From NCBI RefSeq assembly GCF_014884965.1, contig NZ_JABTBO010000002.1:58051-122050 (forward strand): a stretch of DNA of 64,000 nt, read 5' to 3'. This document shows, one piece after another, positions 38,260 through 48,019 of this stretch. How positions within the stretch are numbered: the stretch's first letter is position 1; every line of letters begins with the position of its first letter. The notes beneath the pieces were generated by a model. The model saw only the letters and a list, made by a program, of their open reading frames with translations. It was not told the origin of the DNA and ran no database searches. Origin of the DNA: Spirabiliibacterium mucosae. Lineage in GTDB: Bacteria > Pseudomonadota > Gammaproteobacteria > Enterobacterales > Pasteurellaceae. The translations under genes and the position numbers were made by a program.

Positions 38260-38278
38260 AATGATAACCATTATCATT
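38260..38278. promoter_or_regulatory. Fur box upstream of a candidate small RNA
   Basis: AATGATAACCATTATCATT matches the 19-position Fur palindrome at all but one fixed position. It touches the -35 hexamer of a plus-strand promoter. GATAAC and GATAAG copies at about 38289-38300 add further Fur-like hexamers across the -10 region. Confidence 0.8.
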
Positions 38279-38305
38279 GACTCCGCTAGATAACGATAAG
38301 ATAAA
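38277..38305 (+). promoter_or_regulatory. Sigma-70-like promoter of the candidate small RNA
   Basis: TTGACT at 38277-38282, a 17-base spacer, and GATAAA at 38300-38305. The -35 box matches 5 of 6 bases and the -10 box 4 of 6. The transcript would start near 38312. Confidence 0.55.
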
Positions 38306-38311
38306 AAATAA

Positions 38312-38356
38312 TCACTCCAACACTTACGCCTCTTCCCCACAAAGAGGCTTTTTTTT
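38312..38356 (+). ncRNA. Candidate Fur-repressed small RNA (RyhB-like role proposed)
   Basis: Between the Fur-controlled promoter and a strong terminator lies room for a transcript of about 45 bases: an unstructured 5' part beginning ATCACTCCAACACTTAC, then the stem GCCTCTT / AAGAGGC with a 7-base loop and eight T (38349-38356). There is no reading frame in it. An iron-repressed short RNA that ends in a long U tract is the layout of Hfq-dependent regulators such as RyhB. The length is short for that class, and the hairpin could instead simply end sfsA transcripts. I see no sequence match to known families. Confidence 0.45.
38328..38356 (+). terminator. Terminator of the candidate small RNA
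   Basis: A 7-bp stem (GCCTCTT with AAGAGGC) and a T8 run. A second, weaker hairpin of the form GCCCTT...AAGGGC follows at about 38356-38388, and a TATAAT box at 38410-38415 probably belongs to the tyrS promoter. Confidence 0.85.
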
Positions 38357-38444
38357 GCCCTTTTTCCGCCCAAATGGCGAGAAGGGCTTTATCTTTGCCG
38401 ATTTATCCCTATAATATTTTTATTTATCACATTGAGTAGAAACT

Positions 38445-39632
38445 ATGACGGAGTTAAACACGGTGCTCGCCGAGCTCAAACGCGGCGTTGAAGAAATTTT
38501 ATCCGAGGTGGATTTGATTGAAAAACTCAAAGAAAACCGCCCTTTAAAAATCAAACTCGGGGCTGACCCAACCGCGCCCGACATTCACTTAGGCCACACA
38601 GTGGTGCTCAACAAACTGCGTCAATTCCAGCAACTCGGCCACGAAATTTACTTCTTAATAGGTGATTTCACTGGCATGGTGGGTGACCCAACCGGCAAAA
38701 GCGCCACTCGCCCACCGCTGACACGCGAAGACGTGTTGCGCAACGCCGAAACCTACAAAGAGCAGATTTTCAAAATCTTAGATCCGGCCAAAACCAAAGT
38801 GGTGTTCAACTCCCAATGGCTTGGCGACCTTGGCACTGAGGGCATGATTCGCCTGGCCTCCAGCTACACCGTGGCGCGCATGCTGGAGCGCGATGATTTC
38901 AAAAAACGCTTTACAAACCAACAACCTATCGCCATTCACGAATTTATCTACCCGCTGTTGCAAGGCTATGACTCCGTCGCCCTTGAAGCCGACGTGGAGC
39001 TTGGCGGGACAGACCAAAAATTCAATTTGTTGGTTGGCCGCGAACTGCAAAAATCCGCTGGCCACAAGCCACAGGTGGCGATCACTTTGCCATTACTTGA
39101 AGGCCTTGACGGCGAGAAGAAAATGTCGAAATCACTCGGTAACTACATCGGCGTGAGCGAAGCACCTGATGAGATGTTCGGCAAAGTGATGTCGATTTCA
39201 GATGATTTGATGTGGCGCTGGTATGACCTGCTCTCCTTCCGCCCACTGCAAGAGATTGCAGAACTCAAAAGTGCGGTTGAAGGCGGCAAAAACCCGCGTG
39301 ATGTGAAAGTGCTGCTCGCAAAAGAAATTGTCGCGCGCTTCCACGATGAAGCCGCCGCCGAGCAAGCGGAGCAAAACTTCATCAACCGCTTCCAAAAAGG
39401 CGCAATGCCGGAAGACATCCCAGAAGTCACTCTTGAAGGCGAGCTGCCGCTGGCGAATTTGCTCAAAGACGCCGGCCTTGTTGGCTCCACCTCTGAGGCC
39501 ATTCGCATGGTGAAACAAGGCGGGGTGAAAATCGACGGTGAAAAAGTCGATGACAGCAAACGCCTTATTGGCGCATCAACGGCGATTTATCAAGTCGGCA
39601 AACGCCGCTTTGCTAAAGTCACTGTCAAATAA
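38445..39632 (+). CDS. tyrS: Tyrosyl-tRNA synthetase
   Basis: A class I synthetase of 395 residues, of the shorter type seen in Haemophilus and unlike the longer E. coli TyrS. ATP-binding motifs are HLGH (in [12 protein letters not shown]) and KMSKS (in [14 protein letters not shown]). The C-terminal S4 RNA-binding domain ([19 protein letters not shown]) is present. The ribosome site is weak. No T-box leader is seen. Confidence 0.96.
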   Translation: MTELNTVLAELKRGVEEILSEVDLIEKLKENRPLKIKLGADPTAPDIHLGHTVVLNKLRQFQQLGHEIYFLIGDFTGMVGDPTGKSATRPPLTREDVLRNAETYKEQIFKILDPAKTKVVFNSQWLGDLGTEGMIRLASSYTVARMLERDDFKKRFTNQQPIAIHEFIYPLLQGYDSVALEADVELGGTDQKFNLLVGRELQKSAGHKPQVAITLPLLEGLDGEKKMSKSLGNYIGVSEAPDEMFGKVMSISDDLMWRWYDLLSFRPLQEIAELKSAVEGGKNPRDVKVLLAKEIVARFHDEAAAEQAEQNFINRFQKGAMPEDIPEVTLEGELPLANLLKDAGLVGSTSEAIRMVKQGGVKIDGEKVDDSKRLIGASTAIYQVGKRRFAKVTVK

Positions 39633-39650
39633 CACGTTTTATCTCATTGA

Positions 39651-39675
39651 AAAACCGCACTTTTTGGTGCGGTTT
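39651..39675 (+). terminator. tyrS terminator with an uptake-signal stem
   Basis: AAAACCGCAC and GTGCGGTTTT form a 10-bp stem around a T-rich 5-base loop and end in a T run, 18 bases after the tyrS stop. Confidence 0.85.
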
Positions 39676-39740
39676 TTGCGTTTAATTTGCTTTTTCTCCC
39701 CCCCTTGTGTAGGATAGAAGGAAATCAAAAAGGAGGAACT

Positions 39741-39944
39741 ATGAAAACATCAGTATTAAAAACAGTGGCTGTGGTTGCGAGCTTGGCGTTTTTAACCGCG
39801 TGTTCCAACATGAATCAACAGCAAAAAAATACCGCTGTGGGGGCGGCAATTGGTGGCGTGGCCGGTAATGTGATCGGCAACAGCACAGGCGCAACATTAG
39901 GTGGCGCTGCACTGGGCGGCGTGATCGGCAGCCAAGTCAAATAA
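39741..39944 (+). CDS. Small glycine-zipper lipoprotein, OsmB-like
   Basis: A 67-residue lipoprotein: signal peptide with lipobox LTAC (Cys21), then a short polar part and two glycine-zipper stretches (AVGAAIGGVAGNVIGN and LGGAALGGVIGS) that can insert in or lie on membranes. This is the layout of OsmB and the SlyB-like group, induced by osmotic stress in E. coli. AGGAGG is ideally placed before the ATG at 39741. It is a monocistronic unit between two terminators. Confidence 0.88.
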   Translation: MKTSVLKTVAVVASLAFLTACSNMNQQQKNTAVGAAIGGVAGNVIGNSTGATLGGAALGGVIGSQVK

Positions 39945-39957
39945 GTTCCCTTCATAC

Positions 39958-39986
39958 AAAAACCGCACGTTAACGTGCGGTTTTTT
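39958..39986. terminator. Bidirectional terminator between the OsmB-like gene and galM
   Basis: A perfect palindrome with AAACCGCACGTT and its complement, flanked by A and T runs. It resembles an uptake-signal pair with one altered base (ACCGCACGT instead of ACCGCACTT). Confidence 0.85.
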
Positions 39987-39987
39987 A

Positions 39988-41022
39988 TTATGGGGTGTAA
40001 AAGGTAAACAGCGTGTCGTTGCAATAGCGCTCACCTGCCTTGCTCACCCCGCCATAGCACAGCCATTGTGGGTGATTCGGCGCATCAGGCAGTGCTTCGG
40101 TTTCCAGCGCCACGCCTGATTGATTGGCGTACTCACCGCCTTGGCTATTGGGCGTGCCGTGCAAAAAGTTGCCAGTGTACACTTGGATCGCCGCCTGATT
40201 GGTGGTGATCGCCAAGCCCAAATCGCCTTGTCTGGATTGCAACCGCACTTGCACTTTTTCACTACTTTGCTCATCAAACAAAAAGGCGTGATCGTAGCCG
40301 CGCGTGGCGTGCTGGTCGTCATCGCGCATAAAATCCTGCCCGATGATTTTGGGTTGAGTGAAATCAAACCCCGTGCCCGCCACGGCTTTGAGCTCACCTT
40401 GCGGTATGCCCTCACTATCGACTGGCAAATAGTGGCTGGCGGCAATATGCAAGCTGTGAGCGAGCACATCGCACCCTGCGCGGATGCCATCAAGGTTGAA
40501 ATAAGGGTGACAAGTCAAATTCAGTGGCGTGTCGGCGCTCGCCTCGGCGGTGTAGCAAATGCGCAATGCGTTGTCATCACTGAGCGAAAACCGCACTTGC
40601 ACTTTCACCTCCCCCGGGAAGCCTTGCTCGCCGTCAGCGGAGGTGAGCGCAAAGACAACCGCACTTTCACTTTGCTCCACCACCGCCCAGCGTTTGTGGC
40701 TAAAGCCCTCACGCCCGCCGTGGAGTTGATGCTTGCCATCTTGGTTGGCATCAAGGGTAAAAGTGCGGTCGTTGAGCGTGAATTGCGCGTTGGCGATGCG
40801 GTTGGCATAGCGCCCCACACTGGCGCCGAGATACGCCCCTTGGGCGCAATGCACTTGCGGGTTATCCGCGCGCAACAGCACCTCGCGCAGCTGCCCGCCC
40901 ACAGGCACCGAGCAGGCCAGCCAAGTTGCGCCCCAATCGGTGAGCAGCACACGCATGCCGTGGGTGTTGCTCAATTCAATCAGTTTGAAGGGTTTGCCAT
41001 CATCGGCGAGCATCTCGGTCAT
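39988..41022 (-). CDS. galM: Galactose mutarotase (aldose 1-epimerase)
   Basis: Converts beta-D-galactose to the alpha form for GalK. The 344 residues form a beta-sandwich with the active-site histidines in [11 protein letters not shown] and [12 protein letters not shown], and the acidic residue in [12 protein letters not shown]. Its ATG at 41022 overlaps the galK stop (ATGA), showing translational coupling; the in-frame extension to 41052 lies in galK. It is the last gene of galTKM. Confidence 0.95.
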   Translation of the reverse strand: MTEMLADDGKPFKLIELSNTHGMRVLLTDWGATWLACSVPVGGQLREVLLRADNPQVHCAQGAYLGASVGRYANRIANAQFTLNDRTFTLDANQDGKHQLHGGREGFSHKRWAVVEQSESAVVFALTSADGEQGFPGEVKVQVRFSLSDDNALRICYTAEASADTPLNLTCHPYFNLDGIRAGCDVLAHSLHIAASHYLPVDSEGIPQGELKAVAGTGFDFTQPKIIGQDFMRDDDQHATRGYDHAFLFDEQSSEKVQVRLQSRQGDLGLAITTNQAAIQVYTGNFLHGTPNSQGGEYANQSGVALETEALPDAPNHPQWLCYGGVSKAGERYCNDTLFTFYTP

Positions 41023-42176
41023 AGCTGATGCACTCCTTGTGAGGCGTGGCAAACGTAGAAGGTTTCCGCCTTACCAAAGCGCGCTTTGTAGTGCTTGGCG
41101 ATGTACGCGCGCACGCTGTCCACTTTATCCGCTGGCGCTAGTGCGACAATGCAGCCACCAAAGCCGCCGCCAGTCATGCGCGCCCCGCCCGTAGTGCCAA
41201 TCGCTTCTTGCGCGAGCTCCACCAAATAATCAATCTCTGGCACGGTGATTTCAAAGTCATCGCGCATCGAGTCATGGGATTGCCCCATCAGTTTGCCTAA
41301 CGCGGCCAAATCACCCTGTTTAAGTGCTTTCACCGCATCGAGCACGCGCTGATTTTCAGTCACCACATGGCGAGCGCGTTTGGCCACGTCTTTATCCAGC
41401 GCTTCAAGCTCTTGCTCTTTGGCTTTGAATTGCTCAACACTGACATCTCGCAGCGCTTTCACGCCAAAAAACTCAGCCGCTTTTTCGCACTGTTGCCGGC
41501 GGGTGTTGTATTCGCCTGTGACGAGATCGTGCTTGACGTTGGAGTTGATGATCATCACCGCTGCGCCTTTTGGCACTGGGGTTGGCTTGGTTTCCAGGCT
41601 GCGGCAGTCAATCATCAGCAGATGATCTTCTTGCCCGAGGGCGGAGATGAGTTGATCCATGTTGCCGCATTGGCAGCCAACAAATTTGTTTTCCGCTTTT
41701 TGGCCGATCAACGCCAGCTCAACGTTGCTCAGTGGTAAATCACCTAACAGTTGGCAGAATTTGCCCACCGACACCTCCAGCGCCGCCGACGAGCTCAAGC
41801 CCGAGCCCAACGGCACATTGCCGCTGATCGCCAAATCCGCCCCTTGGGTGAATTGCGGGCATTTTTCTTGAATGAATTTTACCACGCCACGCACATAGCC
41901 CGTCCATTTTTTGCTGTTATTCGGCTCAATCGGCGCTTTAAGGTCAAACTCATCCCATTCGTCCAGGTCGGCGGCATAGACTTTAAACAGGCTGTCTGAC
42001 CGCACTTTGCCACTCACGGCGGTGCCGTAATCAATCGCGCACGGCATCACAAAGCCATCGTTGTAGTCGGTGTGTTCACCAATAATGTTCACCCGCCCTG
42101 GCGCGTACACGCTCAGTTCAGGCTTGGCGCCAAATTGTTGTTCAAACGCTTGCGGGGCTTTTTGTTGTAGGTTCAT
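41019..42176 (-). CDS. galK: Galactokinase
   Basis: A GHMP-family kinase of 385 residues that makes galactose 1-phosphate from ATP and galactose. Signatures: galactose motif [22 protein letters not shown] loop [15 protein letters not shown] and motif 3 [19 protein letters not shown] precedes the ATG, 11 bases after galT. Confidence 0.97.
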   Translation of the reverse strand: MNLQQKAPQAFEQQFGAKPELSVYAPGRVNIIGEHTDYNDGFVMPCAIDYGTAVSGKVRSDSLFKVYAADLDEWDEFDLKAPIEPNNSKKWTGYVRGVVKFIQEKCPQFTQGADLAISGNVPLGSGLSSSAALEVSVGKFCQLLGDLPLSNVELALIGQKAENKFVGCQCGNMDQLISALGQEDHLLMIDCRSLETKPTPVPKGAAVMIINSNVKHDLVTGEYNTRRQQCEKAAEFFGVKALRDVSVEQFKAKEQELEALDKDVAKRARHVVTENQRVLDAVKALKQGDLAALGKLMGQSHDSMRDDFEITVPEIDYLVELAQEAIGTTGGARMTGGGFGGCIVALAPADKVDSVRAYIAKHYKARFGKAETFYVCHASQGVHQL

Positions 42177-42187
42177 CTGTCATCTCC

Positions 42188-43240
42188 TTATTTTGCTTTG
42201 TAATGCACGTCGCTTAATTTCGCCAGGCGCTCGGCGGCTTGTTCGGCGGTGAGGTCGCGTTGTGCTTCGGCGAGCATTTCATAGCCGACCATAAATTTGC
42301 GCACGGTGGCTGAGCGCAGCAGTGGCGGGTAGAAGCAGGCGTGCAGCTGCCAGTGGTCGATGTTGCGCCCGTCTTTGAAAAACGGCGCAAAGTGCCACCC
42401 CATGGAATACGGGAAGGCGCACTCGAACAAGTTGTCGTATTTGGTGGTGAGTTTTTTGATCGCCACGGCTAAGTCATCGCGCTGGGCGTCGTTGAGCTCA
42501 TCAAAGCGGCGCACTTTCACTTTCGGCAGCAGCATAGTTTCAAACGGCCACGCCGCCCAATACGGCACCACGGCCAGCCAAAACTCGGTTTCCACCACGG
42601 TGCGCGCGCCGTCTTTGAGTTCAGCGTTGACGTAATCAAGCAACAAATTGCTGCCGTGCTTGTCAAAGTAGGCTTTGAGGTTTTTCTCTTTGGTGGCGAT
42701 TTCGTTGGGCAAAAAGCTGTTGGCCCAAATTTGCCCGTGCGGGTGCGGCTGGGAGCAGCCCATCATTGCGCCTTTGTTTTCAAAGGTTTGCACCCACAAA
42801 TACTCCTTGCCGAGCTCTTGCAGTTGCGCATCCCAAGTGTCAATCACGCCGCGTATGGCGCTCAACTCCAGCTCCGGCAGGGTTTTGCTGTGGTCGGGTG
42901 AAAAGCAAATCACGCGGCTTAAGCCACGCACGCCTTGCACTTGAAAGAGCGGATTATCACTTTGTGGCGCATCGGGGCTGTCGGTCATCAACGCGGCAAA
43001 GTCGTTTTGGAAAACATAGGTGCCTTTATAATCCGGATTTTTCTCGCCGGATATGCGCGTGTTGCCAGGGCAGAGAAAGCAGTTGGGGTCATAGCTTGGC
43101 AGTTCATCGCGCGCGGGCGCTTCATTTTGCCCACTCCACGGGCGTTTGGCGCGGTGCGGGGAGACCAAGATCCATTCATCTTTGAGCGGATTATAGCGGC
43201 GGTGCGGGTGTTCGGTTGCATCAAATGTTATGCTAGACAT
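42188..43240 (-). CDS. galT: Galactose-1-phosphate uridylyltransferase
   Basis: Exchanges UMP between UDP-glucose and galactose 1-phosphate in the Leloir pathway. The 350 residues include zinc-binding cysteines in CFLCPGNTR and the catalytic HPH in [18 protein letters not shown] lies before the ATG. It is the first gene of galTKM. No galE is present in the window, so the epimerase must be elsewhere. Confidence 0.97.
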   Translation of the reverse strand: MSSITFDATEHPHRRYNPLKDEWILVSPHRAKRPWSGQNEAPARDELPSYDPNCFLCPGNTRISGEKNPDYKGTYVFQNDFAALMTDSPDAPQSDNPLFQVQGVRGLSRVICFSPDHSKTLPELELSAIRGVIDTWDAQLQELGKEYLWVQTFENKGAMMGCSQPHPHGQIWANSFLPNEIATKEKNLKAYFDKHGSNLLLDYVNAELKDGARTVVETEFWLAVVPYWAAWPFETMLLPKVKVRRFDELNDAQRDDLAVAIKKLTTKYDNLFECAFPYSMGWHFAPFFKDGRNIDHWQLHACFYPPLLRSATVRKFMVGYEMLAEAQRDLTAEQAAERLAKLSDVHYKAK

Positions 43241-43253
43241 AACGCCTCCTGAA

Positions 43254-43267
43254 TGTAAACGTTTTCA
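43254..43267. promoter_or_regulatory. GalS operator at galT
   Basis: TGTAAACGTTTTCA, a near-perfect palindrome of the LacI/GalR type, lies 13 bases upstream of the galT start. It differs at one position from the site before mglB. Confidence 0.75.
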
Positions 43268-43299
43268 TCGCTACTTTAGCAATGAATGTATTTTTAAAC

Positions 43300-43315
43300 T
43301 GTTAAATGGATCACA
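43300..43315. promoter_or_regulatory. CRP site at galT
   Basis: TGTTAAATGGATCACA matches TGTGA-N6-TCACA at 9 of 10 fixed positions and lies 33 bases upstream of the GalS operator, a normal place for activation of galTKM. Confidence 0.65.
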
Positions 43316-43413
43316 AGTTTCAACATTGAGCCGGCAAATTCTTCCCTCAATTGCCACAATTAACCGCACTTTTGCCCTCAAAGTAGGCTACAATAAAGCG
43401 ATGATGGGTAAAA

Positions 43414-44145
43414 ATGAAGGAAATGATGAACTTATCGCACTTTTTGGCCAGCTTAGGCCAGCAAATGGATGTGGAGGTGCTCGGCAAATTGCTGCTGACC
43501 GCACTTTTAGGTGGGCTGATTGGCATTGAGCGTGAAATCAAACGCAAGCCCGTGGGCGTGAAAACCTGCGTGGTGATTGCGGTGACCACCTCGGTGTTGA
43601 CGATTGTCTCCATTCACGCGGCGGAATATTACGCCTCGCTTTCCAACAATATCCGCACCGACCCAATGCGCTTGGCCGCGCAGGTGATCAGCGGCATCGG
43701 GTTTATCGGCGGTGGCGTAATTTTGCAAAAAAATAATGATGTCATCTCCGGCATCACCACCGCAGCCATCATCTGGGCGGTGGCTGGGGTTGGGATCACC
43801 GTAGGTGCGGGCTTTTATCTTTATGCCCTGTTCGCCTCGGCGATTATCATCTTTATTTTGAAATACAGCGCGGGGCTCAAGCGAGTGATTCCAAAACATG
43901 AAAACATCAACCGCGTGATGATCAAGCTCGACATGCAAGACACTCATTTGGTCAATCAAGTGTCAAAAGTGCTCCACCGAGAGGCGTGCGACATTGAAAC
44001 CATCAGCATCAAAGAGCAAGACGAGCACAAGCTGGTAGTCACCATCAATGCGCAAATTCCAGAACATGGCTCATCTTATGAGTTGTATAAAGAGCTGAAA
44101 AAAGTGATCGGGATCAGCAATATTGAAATAAAGTATTTCAACTGA
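43414..44145 (+). CDS. MgtC/SapB-family membrane protein
   Basis: A 243-residue protein with about four N-terminal membrane helices (including LLLTALLGGLIGIEREIKRK and VISGIGFIGGGVILQ, the family signatures) and a cytoplasmic C-terminal ACT-like domain. MgtC proteins help intracellular pathogens survive low magnesium and interact with the F-type ATP synthase, but most family members are uncharacterised. The start could be 43414, 43423 or 43426; AAGGA precedes the last two. It is inserted between galT and galS, which are adjacent in H. influenzae. Confidence 0.85.
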   Translation: MKEMMNLSHFLASLGQQMDVEVLGKLLLTALLGGLIGIEREIKRKPVGVKTCVVIAVTTSVLTIVSIHAAEYYASLSNNIRTDPMRLAAQVISGIGFIGGGVILQKNNDVISGITTAAIIWAVAGVGITVGAGFYLYALFASAIIIFILKYSAGLKRVIPKHENINRVMIKLDMQDTHLVNQVSKVLHREACDIETISIKEQDEHKLVVTINAQIPEHGSSYELYKELKKVIGISNIEIKYFN

Positions 44146-44195
44146 CCGCACTTTGCCTTAAAAGGCTACCCAAGGGCCAAAAAAGTCGCTATCAT

Positions 44196-44209
44196 AGAAA
44201 ACGGTTACA
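44196..44209. promoter_or_regulatory. GalS operator at galS (autoregulation)
   Basis: Read on the minus strand this is TGTAACCGTTTTCT, which agrees with the galT and mglB operators at 12 of 14 positions. It lies 19 bases before the galS start, so GalS probably represses its own gene. Confidence 0.65.
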
Positions 44210-44227
44210 TTTTTTGTAAGGGAATTT

Positions 44228-45229
44228 ATGGTTACCATTCGTGATGTGGCGCAAGCGGCCAATGTGTCTGTGGCGACCGTTTCGCGCGTGTTAAACGGGC
44301 ATGCCAAAATCAGCGACAAAACCCGCCGCGCGGTGCTCAGCGCCGTGGAAAAGCTCGGCTACTACCCTAACGCCAACGCCCAAGCCCTCGCCAGCCAAAG
44401 CTCCGATGCGCTCGGCGTGGTGGTGACTGATGTAACCGACGCCTTTTTTGGCATTTTGGTCAAATCCGTTGACCAAGTCGCCAGCGCGAACGCGCACAAT
44501 ATCCTGATCGGCATTGGCTATCACGATGCGCAAAAAGAAAAGGCCGCCATCGATCTCCTCTTGCGCAAGCGCTGCTCAGCACTGGTGGTACATGCCAAAG
44601 CCTTGAGTGATGAGGTGTTGCGCAATTATATGCAGCGCCACAAAGGCATGGTGTTGATCAACCGCACTTTGCCTGGCTTTGAGCAGCGCTGTGTTGATCT
44701 CAACAACGAAAAAGGCACTTTTCTCGCCACCCAAACGCTGATCAACCACGGCCACCGCGCCATTGGTTATATCGGCTCCAACCACAAAATCAGCGATGAA
44801 ATTGACCGCAAACAAGGCTATCTCAATGCTTTGAGCGTAAACAATATTCCCTCTCAGCCGTCTTATATGGTCAGCGCCAGCCCCGATTATCAAGGCGGCG
44901 AAGAAGCAATGGTGAAATTGCTCAGCTTTAATGACAAACTCACCGCCGTGGTGTGCTACAACGACTCCATGGCCGCCGGTGCTTTGTCGATTCTCAATGA
45001 AAACGCTATTACTGTGCCAGAGCAATTCTCGCTGATTGGCTTTGATGACATGCCACTGGCGAGTTATTTGATCCCAAAACTCACCACCATTCGTTATCCT
45101 ATTGATTTGATGGCAAGTTATGCCGCACAATTGGCGCTGAGTTTAGTCAATGCCCGTATGCAAGGGCCAGAAAATGTCACCTTCAATCCAACTTTAGTGA
45201 AACGCTTTTCCGTTGATTTCGTGAAATAA
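44228..45229 (+). CDS. galS: Galactose operon repressor GalS/GalR (LacI family)
   Basis: A 333-residue LacI-family repressor. The N-terminal helix-turn-helix and hinge ([22 protein letters not shown]) are textbook, followed by a periplasmic-binding-like sugar domain ([36 protein letters not shown]). It sits between the galTKM and mgl operons, and matching palindromes occur before galT, galS and mglB. GalS and GalR cannot be separated by sequence alone; the order next to mglB favours GalS. Confidence 0.93.
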   Translation: MVTIRDVAQAANVSVATVSRVLNGHAKISDKTRRAVLSAVEKLGYYPNANAQALASQSSDALGVVVTDVTDAFFGILVKSVDQVASANAHNILIGIGYHDAQKEKAAIDLLLRKRCSALVVHAKALSDEVLRNYMQRHKGMVLINRTLPGFEQRCVDLNNEKGTFLATQTLINHGHRAIGYIGSNHKISDEIDRKQGYLNALSVNNIPSQPSYMVSASPDYQGGEEAMVKLLSFNDKLTAVVCYNDSMAAGALSILNENAITVPEQFSLIGFDDMPLASYLIPKLTTIRYPIDLMASYAAQLALSLVNARMQGPENVTFNPTLVKRFSVDFVK

Positions 45230-45271
45230 CTGCACTTTTGTGATCTGTGTCGCATATTTTTATCTTAATAA

Positions 45272-45285
45272 TGTAATCGTTTTCA
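45272..45285. promoter_or_regulatory. GalS operator at mglB
   Basis: TGTAATCGTTTTCA, nearly identical to the galT operator, lies 3 bases upstream of a perfect CRP site. Confidence 0.75.
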
Positions 45286-45288
45286 TTA

Positions 45289-45304
45289 TGTGAAAATGAT
45301 CACA
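45289..45304. promoter_or_regulatory. CRP site at mglB
   Basis: TGTGAAAATGATCACA matches TGTGA-N6-TCACA at all ten fixed positions. It is 135 bases from the mglB start and predicts strong catabolite control of galactose uptake. Confidence 0.85.
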
Positions 45305-45439
45305 TACTTTTCACACGTTGTTGCGTATGCTTGAGCCACGTTATCGCCAAGGCGGTAATTTCTTGGACTCGGTGAAAAGTGCGGTTTCGCAATTGTGCCG
45401 ATAATCCAGATCTTTCAATAGATAAATATGGAGAGAACT

Positions 45440-46432
45440 ATGAAAAAAGCTGTTTTATCTGCCATCGCAGTAGCTGTCGGCATGGGTGTTGCGGTTTCAA
45501 GCGCATCAGCAAAAGACAAAATCGGTGTAACCATTTATAAATATGACGACAACTTTATGTCTTTAATGCGCCAAGAAATTGAAAAAGACGCACAAGCGCT
45601 GAAAGACGTTGAACTGTTGATGAACGACTCTCAAAATGCGCAATCCATCCAAAATGACCAAGTGGATGTGTTGATTTCAAAAGGCGTGAAAGCACTGGCG
45701 ATCAACCTTGTTGACCCAGCGGCGGCACCAACTATTATCAAAAAAGCCTCTGAATACGACATTCCTGTTGTCTTCTTCAACAAAGACCCAGGCCAAGCAG
45801 CATTAGATAGCTATGAAAAAGCCTACTTTGTGGGCACCGACCCGAAAGAGTCTGGTGAAATCCAAGGTGAACTTATCACCAAACAATGGAAAGCCCACCC
45901 AGAGCTTGACTTGAACAAAGACGGCAAAATCCAATACGTCTTGCTCAAAGGTGAGCCAGGCCACCCAGACGCTGAAGCACGTACCAAATACGTGATCGAA
46001 CGCTTGAACGCCAACGGCATTCAAACCGAGCAACTCTATGTTGACACCGGCATGTGGGATGCAGCACTGGCGAAAGATAAAAGTGATGCATGGCTTTCAG
46101 GCCCTAAAGCGAACGAAATTGAAATGATCATTTCAAACAACGACGGCATGGCGATGGGTGCATTGGAAGCGGCCAAAGCGCACGGCAAAAAACTGCCAAT
46201 CTTTGGTGTGGATGCCCTGCCTGAAGTGTTGCAGCTGATTAAAAGCGGCCAAATCGCCGGCACCGTGCTTAACGATGGTGTGAACCAAGCACAAGCTGTT
46301 GTGGATTTGTCAAACAACCTTGCCAAAGGCAAACCAGCCACCGAAGGCACCAAATGGGAAGTGAAAAACCGCAACGTGCGCGTGCCTTATGTGGGTGTTG
46401 ACGCCGATAACTTAGATAAATTCTTAAAATAA
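45440..46432 (+). CDS. mglB: Galactose/glucose-binding periplasmic protein
   Basis: A 330-residue periplasmic binding protein that captures galactose and glucose for MglAC. A signal peptide ends at ASA (near residue 24). The calcium-binding loop [11 protein letters not shown] and sugar-contact segments ([26 protein letters not shown]) are present. The ATG at 45440 has GAGAG upstream. First gene of mglBAC. Confidence 0.96.
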   Translation: MKKAVLSAIAVAVGMGVAVSSASAKDKIGVTIYKYDDNFMSLMRQEIEKDAQALKDVELLMNDSQNAQSIQNDQVDVLISKGVKALAINLVDPAAAPTIIKKASEYDIPVVFFNKDPGQAALDSYEKAYFVGTDPKESGEIQGELITKQWKAHPELDLNKDGKIQYVLLKGEPGHPDAEARTKYVIERLNANGIQTEQLYVDTGMWDAALAKDKSDAWLSGPKANEIEMIISNNDGMAMGALEAAKAHGKKLPIFGVDALPEVLQLIKSGQIAGTVLNDGVNQAQAVVDLSNNLAKGKPATEGTKWEVKNRNVRVPYVGVDADNLDKFLK

Positions 46433-46477
46433 TCCATCAAGGGAGAGCGTGCTCTCCCCTTTTCCTTGAGGTTGGCT

Positions 46478-48000
46478 ATGAGTACACAACAACCCACTTC
46501 TCCAACAGGTGAAATTTTGCTGGAAATGAAAGGTGTCAGCAAAACCTTCCCTGGTGTTAAAGCGTTAGATAATGCCAATTTAACCGTTCGCTCACACAGC
46601 GTGCACGCGCTGATGGGGGAAAACGGCGCGGGCAAATCCACGCTTTTAAAATGCTTGTTTGGCATTTATGCCAAAGATGAAGGCGATATTTTATTTTTAG
46701 GCAAACCGGTGAATTTCAAAACCTCCAAAGAGGCGCTGGAAAACGGGATTTCTATGGTGCACCAAGAGCTCAACTTGGTGAAACAAAGCAGCGTGATGGA
46801 CAACCTGTGGCTGGGGCGCTACCCAACCAAAGCAGGCTTTGTTGATCACAGCAAAATGTATAACGACACCAAAGCGATTTTTAAAGAACTGGATATTGAC
46901 ATTGACCCGAAAGAAAAAGTCGGCAAGTTATCCGTTTCACAAATGCAGATGATCGAAATTGCTAAAGCGTTTTCTTACAACGCGAAAATCGTGATTATGG
47001 ACGAGCCAACGTCGTCACTGTCTGAAAAAGAGGTCAATCACCTTTTTACGATCATCGAAAAACTGAAAAACAAAGGCTGTGGGATTATTTATATCTCCCA
47101 CAAAATGGATGAAATTTTCAAAATCTGTGACGAAATCACCATATTGCGGGACGGGAAATGGATCAATACCATCCCCGTCAAAGGCGCCACAATGGACGGC
47201 ATTGTGGCAATGATGGTAGGCCGTGAGCTGACCCAACGCTTCCCGCCAAAAACCAATGTGCCAAAAGAGGTGATTTTGGAAGTTGACCACCTGACCGCAC
47301 TTAACCAACCGTCGGTGCAAGATGTCAGTTTCACCTTGCATAAGGGGAAATTCTCGGCATTGCAGGCTTGGTGGGCGCAAAACGGACCGACATTGTGGAA
47401 ACCATTTTCGGCATTCGTGAACGCAAAGGCGGCAGCATCAAGCTCCATGGCAAAGAAATGCGCAACAAAACCGCACTTGAGGCGATTAACAACGGCTTTG
47501 CGCTGGTCACCGAAGAGCGCCGCTCAACGGGGATTTATTCCAACTTGACCATTGAGTTCAACTCACTGATTTCTAATATTAAATCTTATATGACCAAATT
47601 TGGCCTGCTCAGCAGCGCCAAAATGAAAAGCGATACCCAATGGGTGATTGATGCGATGAACGTGAAAACCCCATCGCACAAAACCACCATCGGCTCCCTC
47701 TCGGGCGGGAACCAACAAAAGGTGATCATCGGCCGTTGGCTTTTAACCCAACCTGAAATTTTGATGCTCGACGAGCCAACACGCGGTATCGACGTGGGTG
47801 CGAAATATGAGATTTATCAATTAATTATGGAACTAGCCAAAAAAGACAAAGGCATTATTATCATCTCTTCGGAAATGCCTGAACTGCTTGGCATCACAGA
47901 CCGCATCATGGTGATGAGTAACGGCAAACTCGCCGGCATTGTCAACACCAAAGAAACATCGCAGCAAGAGATCTTACAACTTGCCGCCAAATACTTATAA
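46478..48000 (+). pseudogene. mglA: Galactoside ABC transporter ATPase MglA, interrupted by one missing base
   Basis: A tandem ABC ATPase that powers galactose import. The first half has Walker [10 protein letters not shown], signature [10 protein letters not shown] and Walker [14 protein letters not shown]. After FTLHKGK the frame is lost: one G is missing from the G run at 47344-47347. Restoring it gives [20 protein letters not shown] and the second half, with [20 protein letters not shown] and [14 protein letters not shown]. The repaired product is about 507 residues, normal for MglA. The rest of the operon is intact, so a base-call gap is likely. Confidence 0.9.
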
Positions 48001-48019
48001 AAATAGAAGGAACACGAAA

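Noticed and set aside
38358..38444. T-box or other riboswitch in the tyrS leader.
   Set aside because: No specifier loop or T-box bulge sequence is visible; only a short hairpin and a -10 box.
40120..41028. 302-codon plus-strand frame opposite galM.
   Set aside because: Low-complexity shadow of a clear galM gene, made possible by its codon use; no recognisable protein.
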